Below are positions 27,554-35,830 of a DNA stretch of 64,000 bases, in pieces. Origin of the DNA: Ignavibacteriota bacterium (GTDB lineage: Bacteria; Bacteroidota; Ignavibacteria; Ignavibacteriales; Melioribacteraceae); the NCBI GenBank assembly GCA_016716225.1, contig JADJWT010000001.1, positions 310,001 to 374,000 on the forward strand, given 5' to 3'. The stretch's first letter is position 1, and the number at the start of each line of letters is the position of its first letter. The notes beneath the pieces were generated by a model. That model was given only the letters and a program-made list of their open reading frames with translations. It ran no database searches and was not told the origin of the DNA. The position numbers were made by a program, and so were the translations under genes.

Positions 27554-28105
27554 ATGACAGAATTTTTTTACTCAATTGATTTGGAAATCTTTTATTTCAT
27601 AAACCAAACAATTTCCAATCCTATTTTCGATAAATTTTTTCCATTTATTACCCAAGTAAAAAATTGGATTATTGCTTACATATTTTTATGGTTTATTCTT
27701 TTTTTTAACGGAGGGAAAAAAGGTAAAATTGCGGCAATTTCAGTTATATTTTTAATAATTATTTCTGATCAAATAAGCAGTAATTTCCTTAAAAATTTTT
27801 TTGATAGAATTAGACCAAGCAATTCACTGGAAAATGTTAATTTGCTAATTAATAACACAAAGTCCTTTTCTTTTCCTTCATCTCATGCCGTAAATAATTT
27901 TGCCGTAGCAACATTTTTCTATAAATTATATCCAAAATTTAAATGGATTTTATTCACGATTGCTGTATTAATGGCATTATCAAGACCTTATGTTGGCGTT
28001 CATTATCCTTCAGATATTTTGGGCGGAGCAATTATTGGAATTATTATTGGTTTATTATTTTCTGTTATTGTAAAATCCATTGAAAAGAAATTTATCAAAA
28101 ATTAA
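27554..28105 (+). CDS. PAP2-family membrane phosphatase
   Basis: 183 residues, about five membrane helices. The three phosphatase motifs are visible: FFDRIRPSNS (KX6RP type), FPSSHAVNNF with the catalytic His, and RPYVGVHYPSDILGG. It probably removes phosphate from a lipid such as undecaprenyl diphosphate or phosphatidic acid. It is followed 12 bases later by the AMP nucleosidase gene. Confidence 0.9.
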   Translation: MTEFFYSIDLEIFYFINQTISNPIFDKFFPFITQVKNWIIAYIFLWFILFFNGGKKGKIAAISVIFLIIISDQISSNFLKNFFDRIRPSNSLENVNLLINNTKSFSFPSSHAVNNFAVATFFYKLYPKFKWILFTIAVLMALSRPYVGVHYPSDILGGAIIGIIIGLLFSVIVKSIEKKFIKN

Positions 28106-28117
28106 TTTTACCAAATT

Positions 28118-28891
28118 ATGAAAACAAAACTTGATATTGCAAAAAATTGGCTCCCACGTTATACCGGAACTAAATTAGATAATTTTGGCGAATATTTTTT
28201 ACTTACTAACTTTAATAATTATGTTTCAAAATTTGCCGAGCAATTTAATTGCGATATAAACGGCGAAGGCAGACCAATGCAAGCTGCAACAAATTCAGCG
28301 GGATTATCAATTATAAATTTCGGAATTGGTTCCGCAAATGCAGCAACTATTATGGATTTATTAATTGCAAAAGAACCAAAAGGAATTTTATTTTTAGGTA
28401 AATGTGGAGGATTAAAAAAATCAACTGAGCTTGGCCATTTTATATTACCCACTGCTGCAATTAGAGGTGATGGAACAAGCAATGAATATATGCCTCCGGA
28501 AGTTCCGGCTTTGCCATCATTTAAATTACATAAATTTGTTTCTGATAAAATTGTTGCAAGAAATTTAGAATATAGAACCGGTGTAGTTTATACTTCAAAT
28601 AGAAGAGTTTGGGAATGGGATGATAACTTTAAAGATTATCTTAAAAAATTAGGAACAATCGGAATTGATATGGAAACTGCTACAATTTTTATTGCCGGAT
28701 ACGCAAATCAGATTGTACGCGGAGCATTACTTTTAGTTTCGGATTTACCAATGTTACCGGAAGGTGTTAAAACTGAGGAATCAGATTTAATTGTTACAAA
28801 GAACTTTGTTGATATTCATCTTCAAATTGGAATTGAAGCAATGTCTGATATTGAAGCAAAAGGTGAAACAATTAAGCATTTTACTTTTTAG
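28118..28891 (+). CDS. amn: AMP nucleosidase, short form
   Basis: 257 residues, nucleoside-phosphorylase-like fold. Motifs: FGIGSANAATIMDLL, LFLGKCGGLKKSTELGHF, IRGDGTSNEYMPPEVPALPS and IGIDMETATIF with the purine-site Glu/Asp near VSDLPMLPEG. It hydrolyses AMP to adenine and ribose 5-phosphate. It lacks the N-terminal regulatory domain of the 484-residue E. coli enzyme, as in other Bacteroidota-type short forms. Confidence 0.88.
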   Translation: MKTKLDIAKNWLPRYTGTKLDNFGEYFLLTNFNNYVSKFAEQFNCDINGEGRPMQAATNSAGLSIINFGIGSANAATIMDLLIAKEPKGILFLGKCGGLKKSTELGHFILPTAAIRGDGTSNEYMPPEVPALPSFKLHKFVSDKIVARNLEYRTGVVYTSNRRVWEWDDNFKDYLKKLGTIGIDMETATIFIAGYANQIVRGALLLVSDLPMLPEGVKTEESDLIVTKNFVDIHLQIGIEAMSDIEAKGETIKHFTF

Positions 28892-28939
28892 AAACTTTTT
28901 GTGAATATTTTTGTTATATAAATAATAGATTTTGGAGAA

Positions 28940-29368
28940 ATGATGAAAAATATTTTTACAAAAATAAATTTGATAATTTTCTTTTTACTTACCGGATATA
29001 ATTTATCTATTGCACAAGTTTCTGAAGCAGATGCAAAAATTTTACTTTCTAAAATTTTTGATTTAAGTGTAAATGAAGATTACAATAATGCATCAAATTT
29101 AATTCTTTATGAAAAAGTTAACGAAAAAAGAAGTTATAATGCTTCTGTAAATGATGAATTAAAATCTGTAAAAAGACAATGCAAAAAAATTAAAGCTTAC
29201 ATTGATTTAAGCGATTCTTATGAATTTAGCGGATATAGATCTTCTAATATTAATAACTTTAACGGCGGAATTTTAAATGTAATTTTTAAAAGCAGCGATC
29301 AAAAACTTAATATTTCTTTTTCTTTTGTAAATGTTTCCGGAAAAATTCTTCTAGCAGAATTTAAATAA
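28940..29368 (+). CDS. Exported hypothetical protein
   Basis: 142 residues with a clear signal peptide (hydrophobic 8-25, ending SIAQ). The mature part is about 115 residues, mixed alpha/beta, with a final run of strands (ILNVIFKSS, LNISFSFVNVSG). It is reminiscent of small NTF2-like exported proteins, but I cannot assign a family. TTTGGAG lies before the start. It converges on the next gene with one base between stops. Confidence 0.6.
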   Translation: MMKNIFTKINLIIFFLLTGYNLSIAQVSEADAKILLSKIFDLSVNEDYNNASNLILYEKVNEKRSYNASVNDELKSVKRQCKKIKAYIDLSDSYEFSGYRSSNINNFNGGILNVIFKSSDQKLNISFSFVNVSGKILLAEFK

Positions 29369-29369
29369 T

Positions 29370-29993
29370 TTATTTTGCATACTTCCCTAAATAATCAATT
29401 CCTTTTTGAGCAATTTCCCATTTTTTGTTGGATGACTCGTGCATTAATAATCCTTCATCAATCATTGTTGCAGTTTCAAAATATAAATTTGTAAGCCATC
29501 TTTCATTTGCTTCGCCTTCCGGTTTTTCAAAATCTGCACTTGTCAATTTATTGCGCATATCTCTTTTTACAAAATCAATAACTTCGGTTTCTTCAGAACT
29601 TCCGCCTAAAAAAATTAGAGATTTTAAAATTGGAATTCTAAAATTATTTTGCGCAGTTACTGAAACTTCTTCAAAATCCTTTTCTAAATCTTCTTCAAAA
29701 ATTTCATCTTCAAGAACTTCATTTTGAAGAACTTCTATTTGAGCTTTTTTATTTTCGTTCTTGTTTTCTTTTTTGGATTCCGAAATTAATTCTATTTCAT
29801 AAAATGCTTGTCTGGCATCTTTTAATTTATCATAAAAATTTTGATAGGGTAGAATTTTAGAAATTAATTTTTGCGCTTCAACAATACTACCGTTCAAAAT
29901 TTCTTCCGAACTTTTAAGTTTTAAATCCGTTATAAAATTATCTACATTATCAAATAAATTATTTACGCTTTTCTTAATTTCACTGTGATTCAT
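29370..29993 (-). CDS. Coiled-coil protein with C-terminal Mrr-N-like winged helix
   Basis: 207 residues. About 1-75 are helical; 76-110 are a very acidic/Lys-rich linker with repeated VLQNEVLEDEIFEED pattern; 115-205 match the winged-helix domain found at the N-terminus of Mrr restriction enzymes (IPILKSLIFLGGSSEETEV, then WLTNLYFETATMIDEGLL and WEIAQKGIDYL). No nuclease domain is attached and none is encoded nearby, so it is probably a DNA-binding or adaptor protein rather than a restriction enzyme. GAGGAAG precedes the ATG. Confidence 0.6.
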   Translation of the reverse strand: MNHSEIKKSVNNLFDNVDNFITDLKLKSSEEILNGSIVEAQKLISKILPYQNFYDKLKDARQAFYEIELISESKKENKNENKKAQIEVLQNEVLEDEIFEEDLEKDFEEVSVTAQNNFRIPILKSLIFLGGSSEETEVIDFVKRDMRNKLTSADFEKPEGEANERWLTNLYFETATMIDEGLLMHESSNKKWEIAQKGIDYLGKYAK

Positions 29994-30106
29994 TTCTTCC
30001 TCAATTTAAAATCTATCTAATTTTTCTATTTGTATAATCGAATAAAAAATGTTACAATTAATAGAATTCTTCAATCACAATGTTTAATTAAACTAAAGGT
30101 GAAATT

Positions 30107-30298
30107 ATGGAAAAAAATGTTGGCGGAAATGATAAGAATATCCGACTAATAATTGGTGCAATTTTACTTATTGCTAGTTTTTTAGCTTCAAGTTTTTGGC
30201 TTGGTTTAATTGGTGTAATTTTAATTACAACTGCACTTGTTGGTTTTTGTCCGGCTTATATTCCATTAAAGAAAAATACGTTTAAGAGTGAAAAATAA
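30107..30298 (+). CDS. DUF2892 (YgaP-like) small membrane protein
   Basis: 63 residues: MEKNVGGNDKNIRLIIGA start, two hydrophobic helices, and a Cys in GFCPAYIPLK. It is a paralogue of the protein at 10553-10747, sharing NVGGxDKNIRL and the WCP/FCP-Y-PLK end. AAAGGTGA precedes the ATG. Function unknown. Confidence 0.87.
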   Translation: MEKNVGGNDKNIRLIIGAILLIASFLASSFWLGLIGVILITTALVGFCPAYIPLKKNTFKSEK

Positions 30299-30665
30299 TA
30301 TTGGTAAAATTGGCTGGGTTGATTTAACAACTCCGGATGCAGACAAAATTAGAGATTTTTACTCTAAAGTTGCCGGTTGGAATTTTGATAATGTTTCCAT
30401 GGGAGATTACAATGATTACCTCATGTTATCTCCCAATAATGAACCAATTAGCGGAATTTGTCATAAACTTGGTGCAAATAAAAATTTACCGAATCAATGG
30501 TTAATTTATATTACAGTTGAAAATATTCAAAAAAGTGTGGATGAATGTTTGAAATTGGGTGGCAAACTGATTTCCGAAATTAGAAATTATGGCAACACAG
30601 CTAAATATTGTATTATTGAAGATCCTTCCGGTGCAGTTGCTGCTTTATATTCTGAAAATAACTGA
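30288..30665 (+). CDS. VOC-family (glyoxalase-like) protein
   Basis: 125 residues with one complete VOC unit pair: GKIGWVDLTTPDADKIRDFY, GWNFDNVSMGDYNDYLML, and the second half ITVENIQKSVDECLKLGG to CIIEDPSGAVAALY. Such proteins include glyoxalases and antibiotic-binding proteins; the substrate is unknown. The probable start is GTG at 30288, overlapping the end of the DUF2892 gene by 11 bases. Confidence 0.82.
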   Translation: MKNNIGKIGWVDLTTPDADKIRDFYSKVAGWNFDNVSMGDYNDYLMLSPNNEPISGICHKLGANKNLPNQWLIYITVENIQKSVDECLKLGGKLISEIRNYGNTAKYCIIEDPSGAVAALYSENN

Positions 30666-30988
30666 TATTAATTAATTAAGTTTCCGTATCCTATTTTTAA
30701 AATTATTTTAGTTTGCTAAATTTTAAAATTCATTCCAAAAATTGTAATTAAATTTATTATCATTTTTAAAGTACTTAAAAAATGAATGTCTTTATAAGAC
30801 CTTGTATCTTTGATTGTTTTTTTTTATTAAATCACAATTTTCATATTAAATAAGTAAAATTGTAAAAAAATATTGACTTTTTACAATTCAGAGTAATTTT
30901 ATCCTTGATTTTATTATAATTTATCCTTACATATATAAAGTAATCTTTCAAATTATTTTTCTAAAATAATACATTATATCAGTCTAAA
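30666..30988. other. AT-rich intergenic region upstream of Phd-like antitoxin
   Basis: 323 bases with no supported gene. The only structure found is a perfect 11-bp inverted repeat at 30858-30888 (AATTGTAAAAA / TTTTTACAATT, 9-nt spacer), which could be an operator for the downstream antitoxin gene or a weak terminator. Confidence 0.45.
30858..30888. promoter_or_regulatory. Inverted repeat upstream of the Phd-like gene
   Basis: Arms AATTGTAAAAA and TTTTTACAATT, 9-nt spacer, 101 bases before the antitoxin start. Phd/YefM antitoxins often bind palindromes at their own promoter; the link here is positional only. Confidence 0.35.
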
Positions 30989-31219
30989 ATGCATCAACAA
31001 CAATTAAATATTTCATCAATCCAAAAAAATTTGCCCAAAATTATGGATATGGTAATTCACGGGGATGAAATTATTATCACAAAATCTGATGTTCCAATTG
31101 CAAAAATATCCCCCATTGAAGAAACAAGACCAAAATTTACAAGTAGTTTTTTAAGGGCAAAATCGATTGAAACAAAAAGAAGTATTTTTATGGATTCTCC
31201 GGAAAATTGGTTCGGTTAA
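30989..31219 (+). CDS. Phd/YefM-type antitoxin, apparently without a toxin
   Basis: 76 residues. The N-terminal half fits the Phd/YefM fold: LNISSIQKNLPKIMDMV, HGDEIIITKSDVPIAKISP. The C-terminal tail ends DSPENWFG, where toxin-neutralising residues normally lie. The 260 bases after it contain no toxin-like frame on either strand, and the next gene is an acetyltransferase. It is either a lone regulator or the remnant of a lost pair. Confidence 0.75.
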   Translation: MHQQQLNISSIQKNLPKIMDMVIHGDEIIITKSDVPIAKISPIEETRPKFTSSFLRAKSIETKRSIFMDSPENWFG

Positions 31220-31479
31220 AAAAATAAACAATATTTTGGGGAAATTTAAACTTTTTTAACTTCTTTTCATTTCTATTTTTTGGAATAAAACCAACAAGGG
31301 ATATTCATAAATTTTCCAGCGAAAAATTGTTTCAAAAATTCATCTAAAACTTAAAATCAATCCCATCAAACTTTAATAAATAATTTATCTAAATTTGTAA
31401 TTAAACAGAAAATAATTAGCATCAGTTTAATTACATTTGTGTAAATAACTTTTCTAATTTGGATTAAAATATTATAATT

Positions 31480-31962
31480 ATGGAAAACTTGAAAATTAAA
31501 TTTGCCGAAGAAAGAGATATTCCAATAATTTTAGATTTTATTAAAAGATTAGCAGAATATGAAAAATTATCTCATCAAGTAATTGCAACTGAAAAAGAAC
31601 TAAAAAAAACTTTGTTTGATGAAAAAAGTAATGCGGAAGTAATTCTTGGATATTTTAATGAAACTCCCGTTGCGTTTGCACTTTTCTTTCATAATTACTC
31701 AACATTTTTAGCAAAGAAAGGTATTTATTTAGAAGATTTATTTGTGCTTGAAGAATATAGAAGAAATGGATTGGGAAAACAAATGCTGCAATTTTTAGCT
31801 AAACTTGCCGTTGAAAGAAATTGCGGAAGATTTGAATGGTCGGTTTTGGATTGGAATATTCCTGCAATTGAATTTTACAAAAAAATAGGTGCAGAATTAA
31901 AAACAGAATGGATTTTAACAAGATTAACCGGAAATTCACTTTTGGAATTTGCTAATGATTAG
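31480..31962 (+). CDS. GNAT acetyltransferase, diamine/spermidine acetyltransferase-like
   Basis: 160 residues. The acetyl-CoA loop is LEEYRRNGLGKQMLQFLAKL; YLEDLFV and WSVLDWNIPAIEFYKKIGA are typical of the SSAT-like group (usual W-V-LDWN-A-FY-G-A). The substrate may be a polyamine or thialysine-type amine. The start follows an AT-rich leader with no clear Shine-Dalgarno. Confidence 0.87.
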   Translation: MENLKIKFAEERDIPIILDFIKRLAEYEKLSHQVIATEKELKKTLFDEKSNAEVILGYFNETPVAFALFFHNYSTFLAKKGIYLEDLFVLEEYRRNGLGKQMLQFLAKLAVERNCGRFEWSVLDWNIPAIEFYKKIGAELKTEWILTRLTGNSLLEFAND

Positions 31963-31963
31963 T

Positions 31964-32488
31964 ATGAAAATAAAAGTAATCATCATTTTTTTATTTTTTA
32001 TTAAACTAACTGCACAAAATAATGAAATTGGTGCGGGAATTGGTTTAGGTTCATTTATGGGAAATTTTCCGGCGCAGACAGTTTTTGGCGGAAAAGTATT
32101 TTATGAATTTCAATCGCCATTAATTTATTTTGATAAAATTCAGTTTCATTTTTCTGCAGCACAAAAGTTAGAAAAATTTCTTCCTGGAAAGTCAAGAATA
32201 GAATATTTCTCATACTTTTATTCCGTTGGAACTTCTGTTTTGTTATTTCAAAATCCGAATGAAAATTTTTATATTAGTGAAGGATTAGGTTTAATTTATT
32301 TGAATGACAGATCTTTCAGTGATATTAATACTTGGAATTTGGGATTGTTACTAAGTCTAAATTTTGCTTACCAAATAAATCCACAATCAAAACTTGGTTT
32401 TAATTTTGATTACGGAATGACGTTTACAAATACAAATTCGAGTTATACTTTATTCCTTCTGAATTATTCTTATAATTTAGATTTATAA
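31964..32488 (+). CDS. Small outer-membrane beta-barrel protein
   Basis: 174 residues from ATG 31964, one base after the acetyltransferase stop. Signal peptide 1-17 ends KLTAQ. The mature part has Gly-rich and aromatic alternating strands (IGAGIGLGSFMG, YFSYFYSVGTSVLLF) and ends YSYNLDL, with a final aromatic-rich strand as in OmpA/OmpW-size barrels. No specific family recognised. Confidence 0.7.
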   Translation: MKIKVIIIFLFFIKLTAQNNEIGAGIGLGSFMGNFPAQTVFGGKVFYEFQSPLIYFDKIQFHFSAAQKLEKFLPGKSRIEYFSYFYSVGTSVLLFQNPNENFYISEGLGLIYLNDRSFSDINTWNLGLLLSLNFAYQINPQSKLGFNFDYGMTFTNTNSSYTLFLLNYSYNLDL

Positions 32489-32502
32489 AAATTCACCATC
32501 TT

Positions 32503-32570
32503 TGTCATGCTGAACTTGTTTCAGCATCTAAAATATAATTTTTAGATTCCGAAATAAATTCGGAATGACA
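32503..32570. repeat. Palindromic intergenic repeat with TGTCAT/ATGACA ends
   Basis: Ends TGTCAT and ATGACA are inverted. Inside are two hairpins, TGCTGAA/TTCAGCA and TTCCGAA/TTCGGAA. The end TTCGGAATGACA resembles the ends of the repeats at 58.4 and 60.9 kb. It looks like a small non-coding mobile-type repeat; it may also end transcription of the flanking convergent genes. Confidence 0.65.
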
Positions 32571-32595
32571 TTCCAGTAAAATTTTTCTAAGAATT

Positions 32596-34635
32596 TTATA
32601 ACTCGTAAAGTTCTTTCATCAAAGTTCCATATTGCTCAAAAGTTAATGATTGTTCACCATCGCTTAGGGCTTTATCCGGATCCGGATGAAACTCAATCAT
32701 AATTCCATGAGCGCCAACAACTTTTGCGGCTTTAGCCAAAGGAGCAACTTTATCTCTTACTCCAATTGCATGAGAAGGATCAACAATAATCGGCAAGTGC
32801 GTAAGTTCTTTCAAAAACGGAATTGCGCTTAAATCCAAGGTATTTCTTGTTGCAGTTTCAAAAGTTCTAATTCCACGCTCGCATAAAATTACTTGTCGGT
32901 TTCCGTGAGCTAAAATATATTCTGCAGCATTTAATAATTCATCAAGCGATGACATCATTCCCCTTTTCAGCATTACTGGTCGGTGAATTCTTCCGACTTC
33001 TTTCAGCAATGCAAAATTTTGCATATTTCTTGCGCCAATTTGCACAATGTCAGATTGCAAAGCAACGTTAGCAACTTGCTCGGAAGACAAAACTTCGGTA
33101 ATTATAGGCATATCATATTTTTTTCCGGCACTTTTCAATTCATTTAAACCCTCAAAACCCATTCCTTGAAAACTATATGGTGATGTTCTCGGTTTAAAAC
33201 ATCCGCCGCGCAAAACTTGGGTTCCGTGTTCTTTTGCAAATTGTGCACATTGAAAAATTTGATCATGAGATTCAACAGAACAAGGTCCGCCGATTACAAT
33301 AAAATTATTTCCGCCAATTGCTATATCATTAACTTTAATAATTGTATCTTCAGCTTTATAATCTCTGCTTGCGAGTTTGTAACTTTTAGGTTTAGAAGTT
33401 TTTTTTGGTTTTTCCGCATTTTGAACCGGCTCAACTTTTTTCTGATCTTCGGTTTTTCCGGCAGATGCAGCAAGAAAATCAAGTGCGGCTTTTCCAATTT
33501 CTTTTGTTGGGTAACAACCCAAAACTTTTAGAAATCTTGTATGAATTCCTAAATCATCCAACAATAATTTAATTTTTTCGTCTTGAATATTTCCTTCAAA
33601 ATCCAAGTAAAACATTTCTTCCCATGGATTTCCAATTATTGGACGCGATTCCAATTTTTCAATATTTACATCAAATTTGCTGAAAACCGCTAAAGCCTTT
33701 AAAAGTGAACCGGCAGTATGCGCAGTTGCCATTACCAAGGAAGTTTTTGCCGGAATTCTTGGATCAATTAATTGAGATTTTCTTGAGCAAACTAAGAATC
33801 GAGTAAAATTTTCCGGTTGATTAGCAATATCTCTTTGAAGAATTTTTAGATTGAAAAAATTTGCGGCTTCTTCACTTGCAATTGCACCAAATTCAACTTT
33901 TCCTTCATCCTTAATTTTTTTTGCGGAAAGCGCAGTATCAGCAAAATATTGAATTTTAACATTCGGAATTGTTGCTAAAAATTTATTGCATTGTGCAGCA
34001 GCTTGATAATGAGCAAAAATTAATTCAAGTTTTCCTAAAGTTGTGTTTTCTGAGCCAACTAAACAATGTTTAACTTGAAATTTTTCTTCTCCGATAATTG
34101 ATAATTTTGTGTGAAGCAATAAATCATAAACTTCATTAATTCCGCCTGAAGTTGTATTTTCAATTGGAAGCATTGCAAAATCAGCTCTTCCCTCTTCAAC
34201 TTCCAAAGCAACTTCATCAAATCTTTCTTTGCTGATAAAAATAATTTCCTTATTAAATTGTGCGAAAAACTTTTTTGCAGCCATTGAACTGTAAGAGCCG
34301 TCAATTCCTTGAATTGCAATTCTAATTACATCGGTTCCGTTATCAAACAGAGATTTTTGAAAATGATTTTGCTGCAAACGGACAGAATCATCAATAATAT
34401 CATAGAATATTTTCGAAACATAATGGGAATCTAAGCCAATTTTTTTACCGGAATTTATTATTCGTGAAAGCAATTCAGTTTCCCTTTCCAAATCTCTAAT
34501 CGGCTGATCAGATTCAATTTTGGATTCTACAACTTCCGTGCTTAATTTTCTTCTTTCGGCAAGTAATTGTAAAAGATCGTTATCAAGATTATTTATTTTT
34601 TTGCGTAAATTTTCCAGTTTTTTTGATTCTTCCAT
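32596..34635 (-). CDS. Chorismate mutase / prephenate dehydratase / DAHP synthase fusion
   Basis: A single chain of about 679 residues carries three activities of aromatic synthesis. Residues 5-90: AroQ-type chorismate mutase (KINNLDNDLLQLLAERRKLS). 105-285: prephenate dehydratase (IDGSYSSMAAKKFF, LPIENTTSGGINEVY, FTRFLV). 298-375: ACT domain with ESRP, the Phe-binding motif. 390-425: Lys/Pro-rich linker. 430-675: class-I beta DAHP synthase (IGGPCSVES, GGCFKPRTSPYSFQG, DPSHAIG). The entry enzyme of the shikimate pathway and the branch to phenylalanine are thus joined, and the ACT domain could make Phe control both. The ATG at 34635 is used; a GTG at 34644 is an alternative. Confidence 0.9.
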   Translation of the reverse strand: MEESKKLENLRKKINNLDNDLLQLLAERRKLSTEVVESKIESDQPIRDLERETELLSRIINSGKKIGLDSHYVSKIFYDIIDDSVRLQQNHFQKSLFDNGTDVIRIAIQGIDGSYSSMAAKKFFAQFNKEIIFISKERFDEVALEVEEGRADFAMLPIENTTSGGINEVYDLLLHTKLSIIGEEKFQVKHCLVGSENTTLGKLELIFAHYQAAAQCNKFLATIPNVKIQYFADTALSAKKIKDEGKVEFGAIASEEAANFFNLKILQRDIANQPENFTRFLVCSRKSQLIDPRIPAKTSLVMATAHTAGSLLKALAVFSKFDVNIEKLESRPIIGNPWEEMFYLDFEGNIQDEKIKLLLDDLGIHTRFLKVLGCYPTKEIGKAALDFLAASAGKTEDQKKVEPVQNAEKPKKTSKPKSYKLASRDYKAEDTIIKVNDIAIGGNNFIVIGGPCSVESHDQIFQCAQFAKEHGTQVLRGGCFKPRTSPYSFQGMGFEGLNELKSAGKKYDMPIITEVLSSEQVANVALQSDIVQIGARNMQNFALLKEVGRIHRPVMLKRGMMSSLDELLNAAEYILAHGNRQVILCERGIRTFETATRNTLDLSAIPFLKELTHLPIIVDPSHAIGVRDKVAPLAKAAKVVGAHGIMIEFHPDPDKALSDGEQSLTFEQYGTLMKELYEL

Positions 34636-34930
34636 TTTACTCACATATTTTAAAATTTTGGTTAGTGAAAGTACGAAATTTATTGAACGTAATAAAGTTA
34701 TAAAGATTGTGATTTATAACTATTTAATATAAGTCATGTTTATCTTATTATATTATTTTTATATATTTACGAATATAAAACATAAAACTTGATAAAATGA
34801 TTCTGTAGTCTTATTAAATTGTTTTGAATTATTTTATGAAATTTCAACTAACAAAGTTCTATTTTTTTGTGAACTATAAAACTAAATAGGATATTTAAAT
34901 CGATTTTAGAAAATAAATAGGGTTGAGCCA

Positions 34931-35830
34931 ATGTCACAAAACAGAAGAGACTTTTTTAAAACTATAGCTGCTATTGGAGCTGGAGGAACTGCACTTTCGG
35001 CCGTAACTCCAAAAAAAAATATTGCAGCGCCGGAAAATCTTTTAAGTACTGAAAGAAAAGGTGTACTTGTTGATACTACAGTCTGCATTGGCTGCAGAAA
35101 ATGTGAATGGGCGTGTAAAGGTGCTCATGATATTGAACAAGGCAATTATGAAGATTATCAAAATGACAAAACTTTTGAAACTAACAGAAGACCTTCTGCA
35201 AAAAGTTTGACCGTTGTAAATCAATATTTTGCTGAAGAAACTCCCGCAACAATTAAATTACAATGCATGCATTGCGATCATCCAGCTTGCGTATCTGCAT
35301 GTATTGTTGGAGCATTTTCCAAAGTTGAAAATGGTTCCGTAATATGGGATACTGATAAATGTATTGGTTGCAGATATTGTATGGTTGCTTGCCCATTTCA
35401 AGTTCCAGCATTTGAATATGAAAAAGCTCTCGATCCAAAAATTGCAAAATGTGATTTTTGTTATGAAAGGACAAAAGTCGGTAAACTTCCGGCATGTATT
35501 GAAATTTGTCCGGTTGAAGCTATGACTTACGGAAAAAGAGAAGACTTAATTTTAGAAGCAAAGCGAAGAATTAAAAATTATCCGGATAGATATTATGATC
35601 ACATTTTTGGCGAATACGAAGTAGGGGGAACATCTTGGTTATATATTGCGCAAAAAGATTTAGTTAGTTCTGTATTTCCAAAATTAGGAAATAACCCGGC
35701 CCCCGGAGTTTCAGAATCAATTCAACATGGATTGTTTGCATATTTTGTTCCGCCAATTGCAGTATATGCTTTACTTGGTGGAATTATGTGGTTAAGTAAA
35801 GATAGAGAAACTAAAAAGGAGAATACATAA
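34931..35830 (+). CDS. Tat-exported four-cluster Fe-S protein (HybA-like)
   Basis: 299 residues. N-terminus has a Tat-type signal NRRDFFKTIAAIG. Four Cys groups each fit a [4Fe-4S] cluster: CIGCRKCEWAC, CMHCDHPACVSAC, CIGCRYCMVAC, and CDFC followed by CIEIC. A single C-terminal membrane helix (about 268-288) anchors it, as in HybA. It is the first gene of a coupled operon (stop overlaps the next ATG) and would pass electrons between the NrfD-type quinone protein and the haem cytochrome. No hydrogenase or molybdopterin catalytic subunit is encoded here, so it acts as a stand-alone electron wire. Confidence 0.92.
   Translation: MSQNRRDFFKTIAAIGAGGTALSAVTPKKNIAAPENLLSTERKGVLVDTTVCIGCRKCEWACKGAHDIEQGNYEDYQNDKTFETNRRPSAKSLTVVNQYFAEETPATIKLQCMHCDHPACVSACIVGAFSKVENGSVIWDTDKCIGCRYCMVACPFQVPAFEYEKALDPKIAKCDFCYERTKVGKLPACIEICPVEAMTYGKREDLILEAKRRIKNYPDRYYDHIFGEYEVGGTSWLYIAQKDLVSSVFPKLGNNPAPGVSESIQHGLFAYFVPPIAVYALLGGIMWLSKDRETKKENT

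Noticed and set aside
33217..33531. Plus-strand frame of 104 codons within the aromatic fusion gene
   Set aside because: It is antisense to the linker and neighbouring domains of a clearly conserved gene, with no family match or ribosome site.
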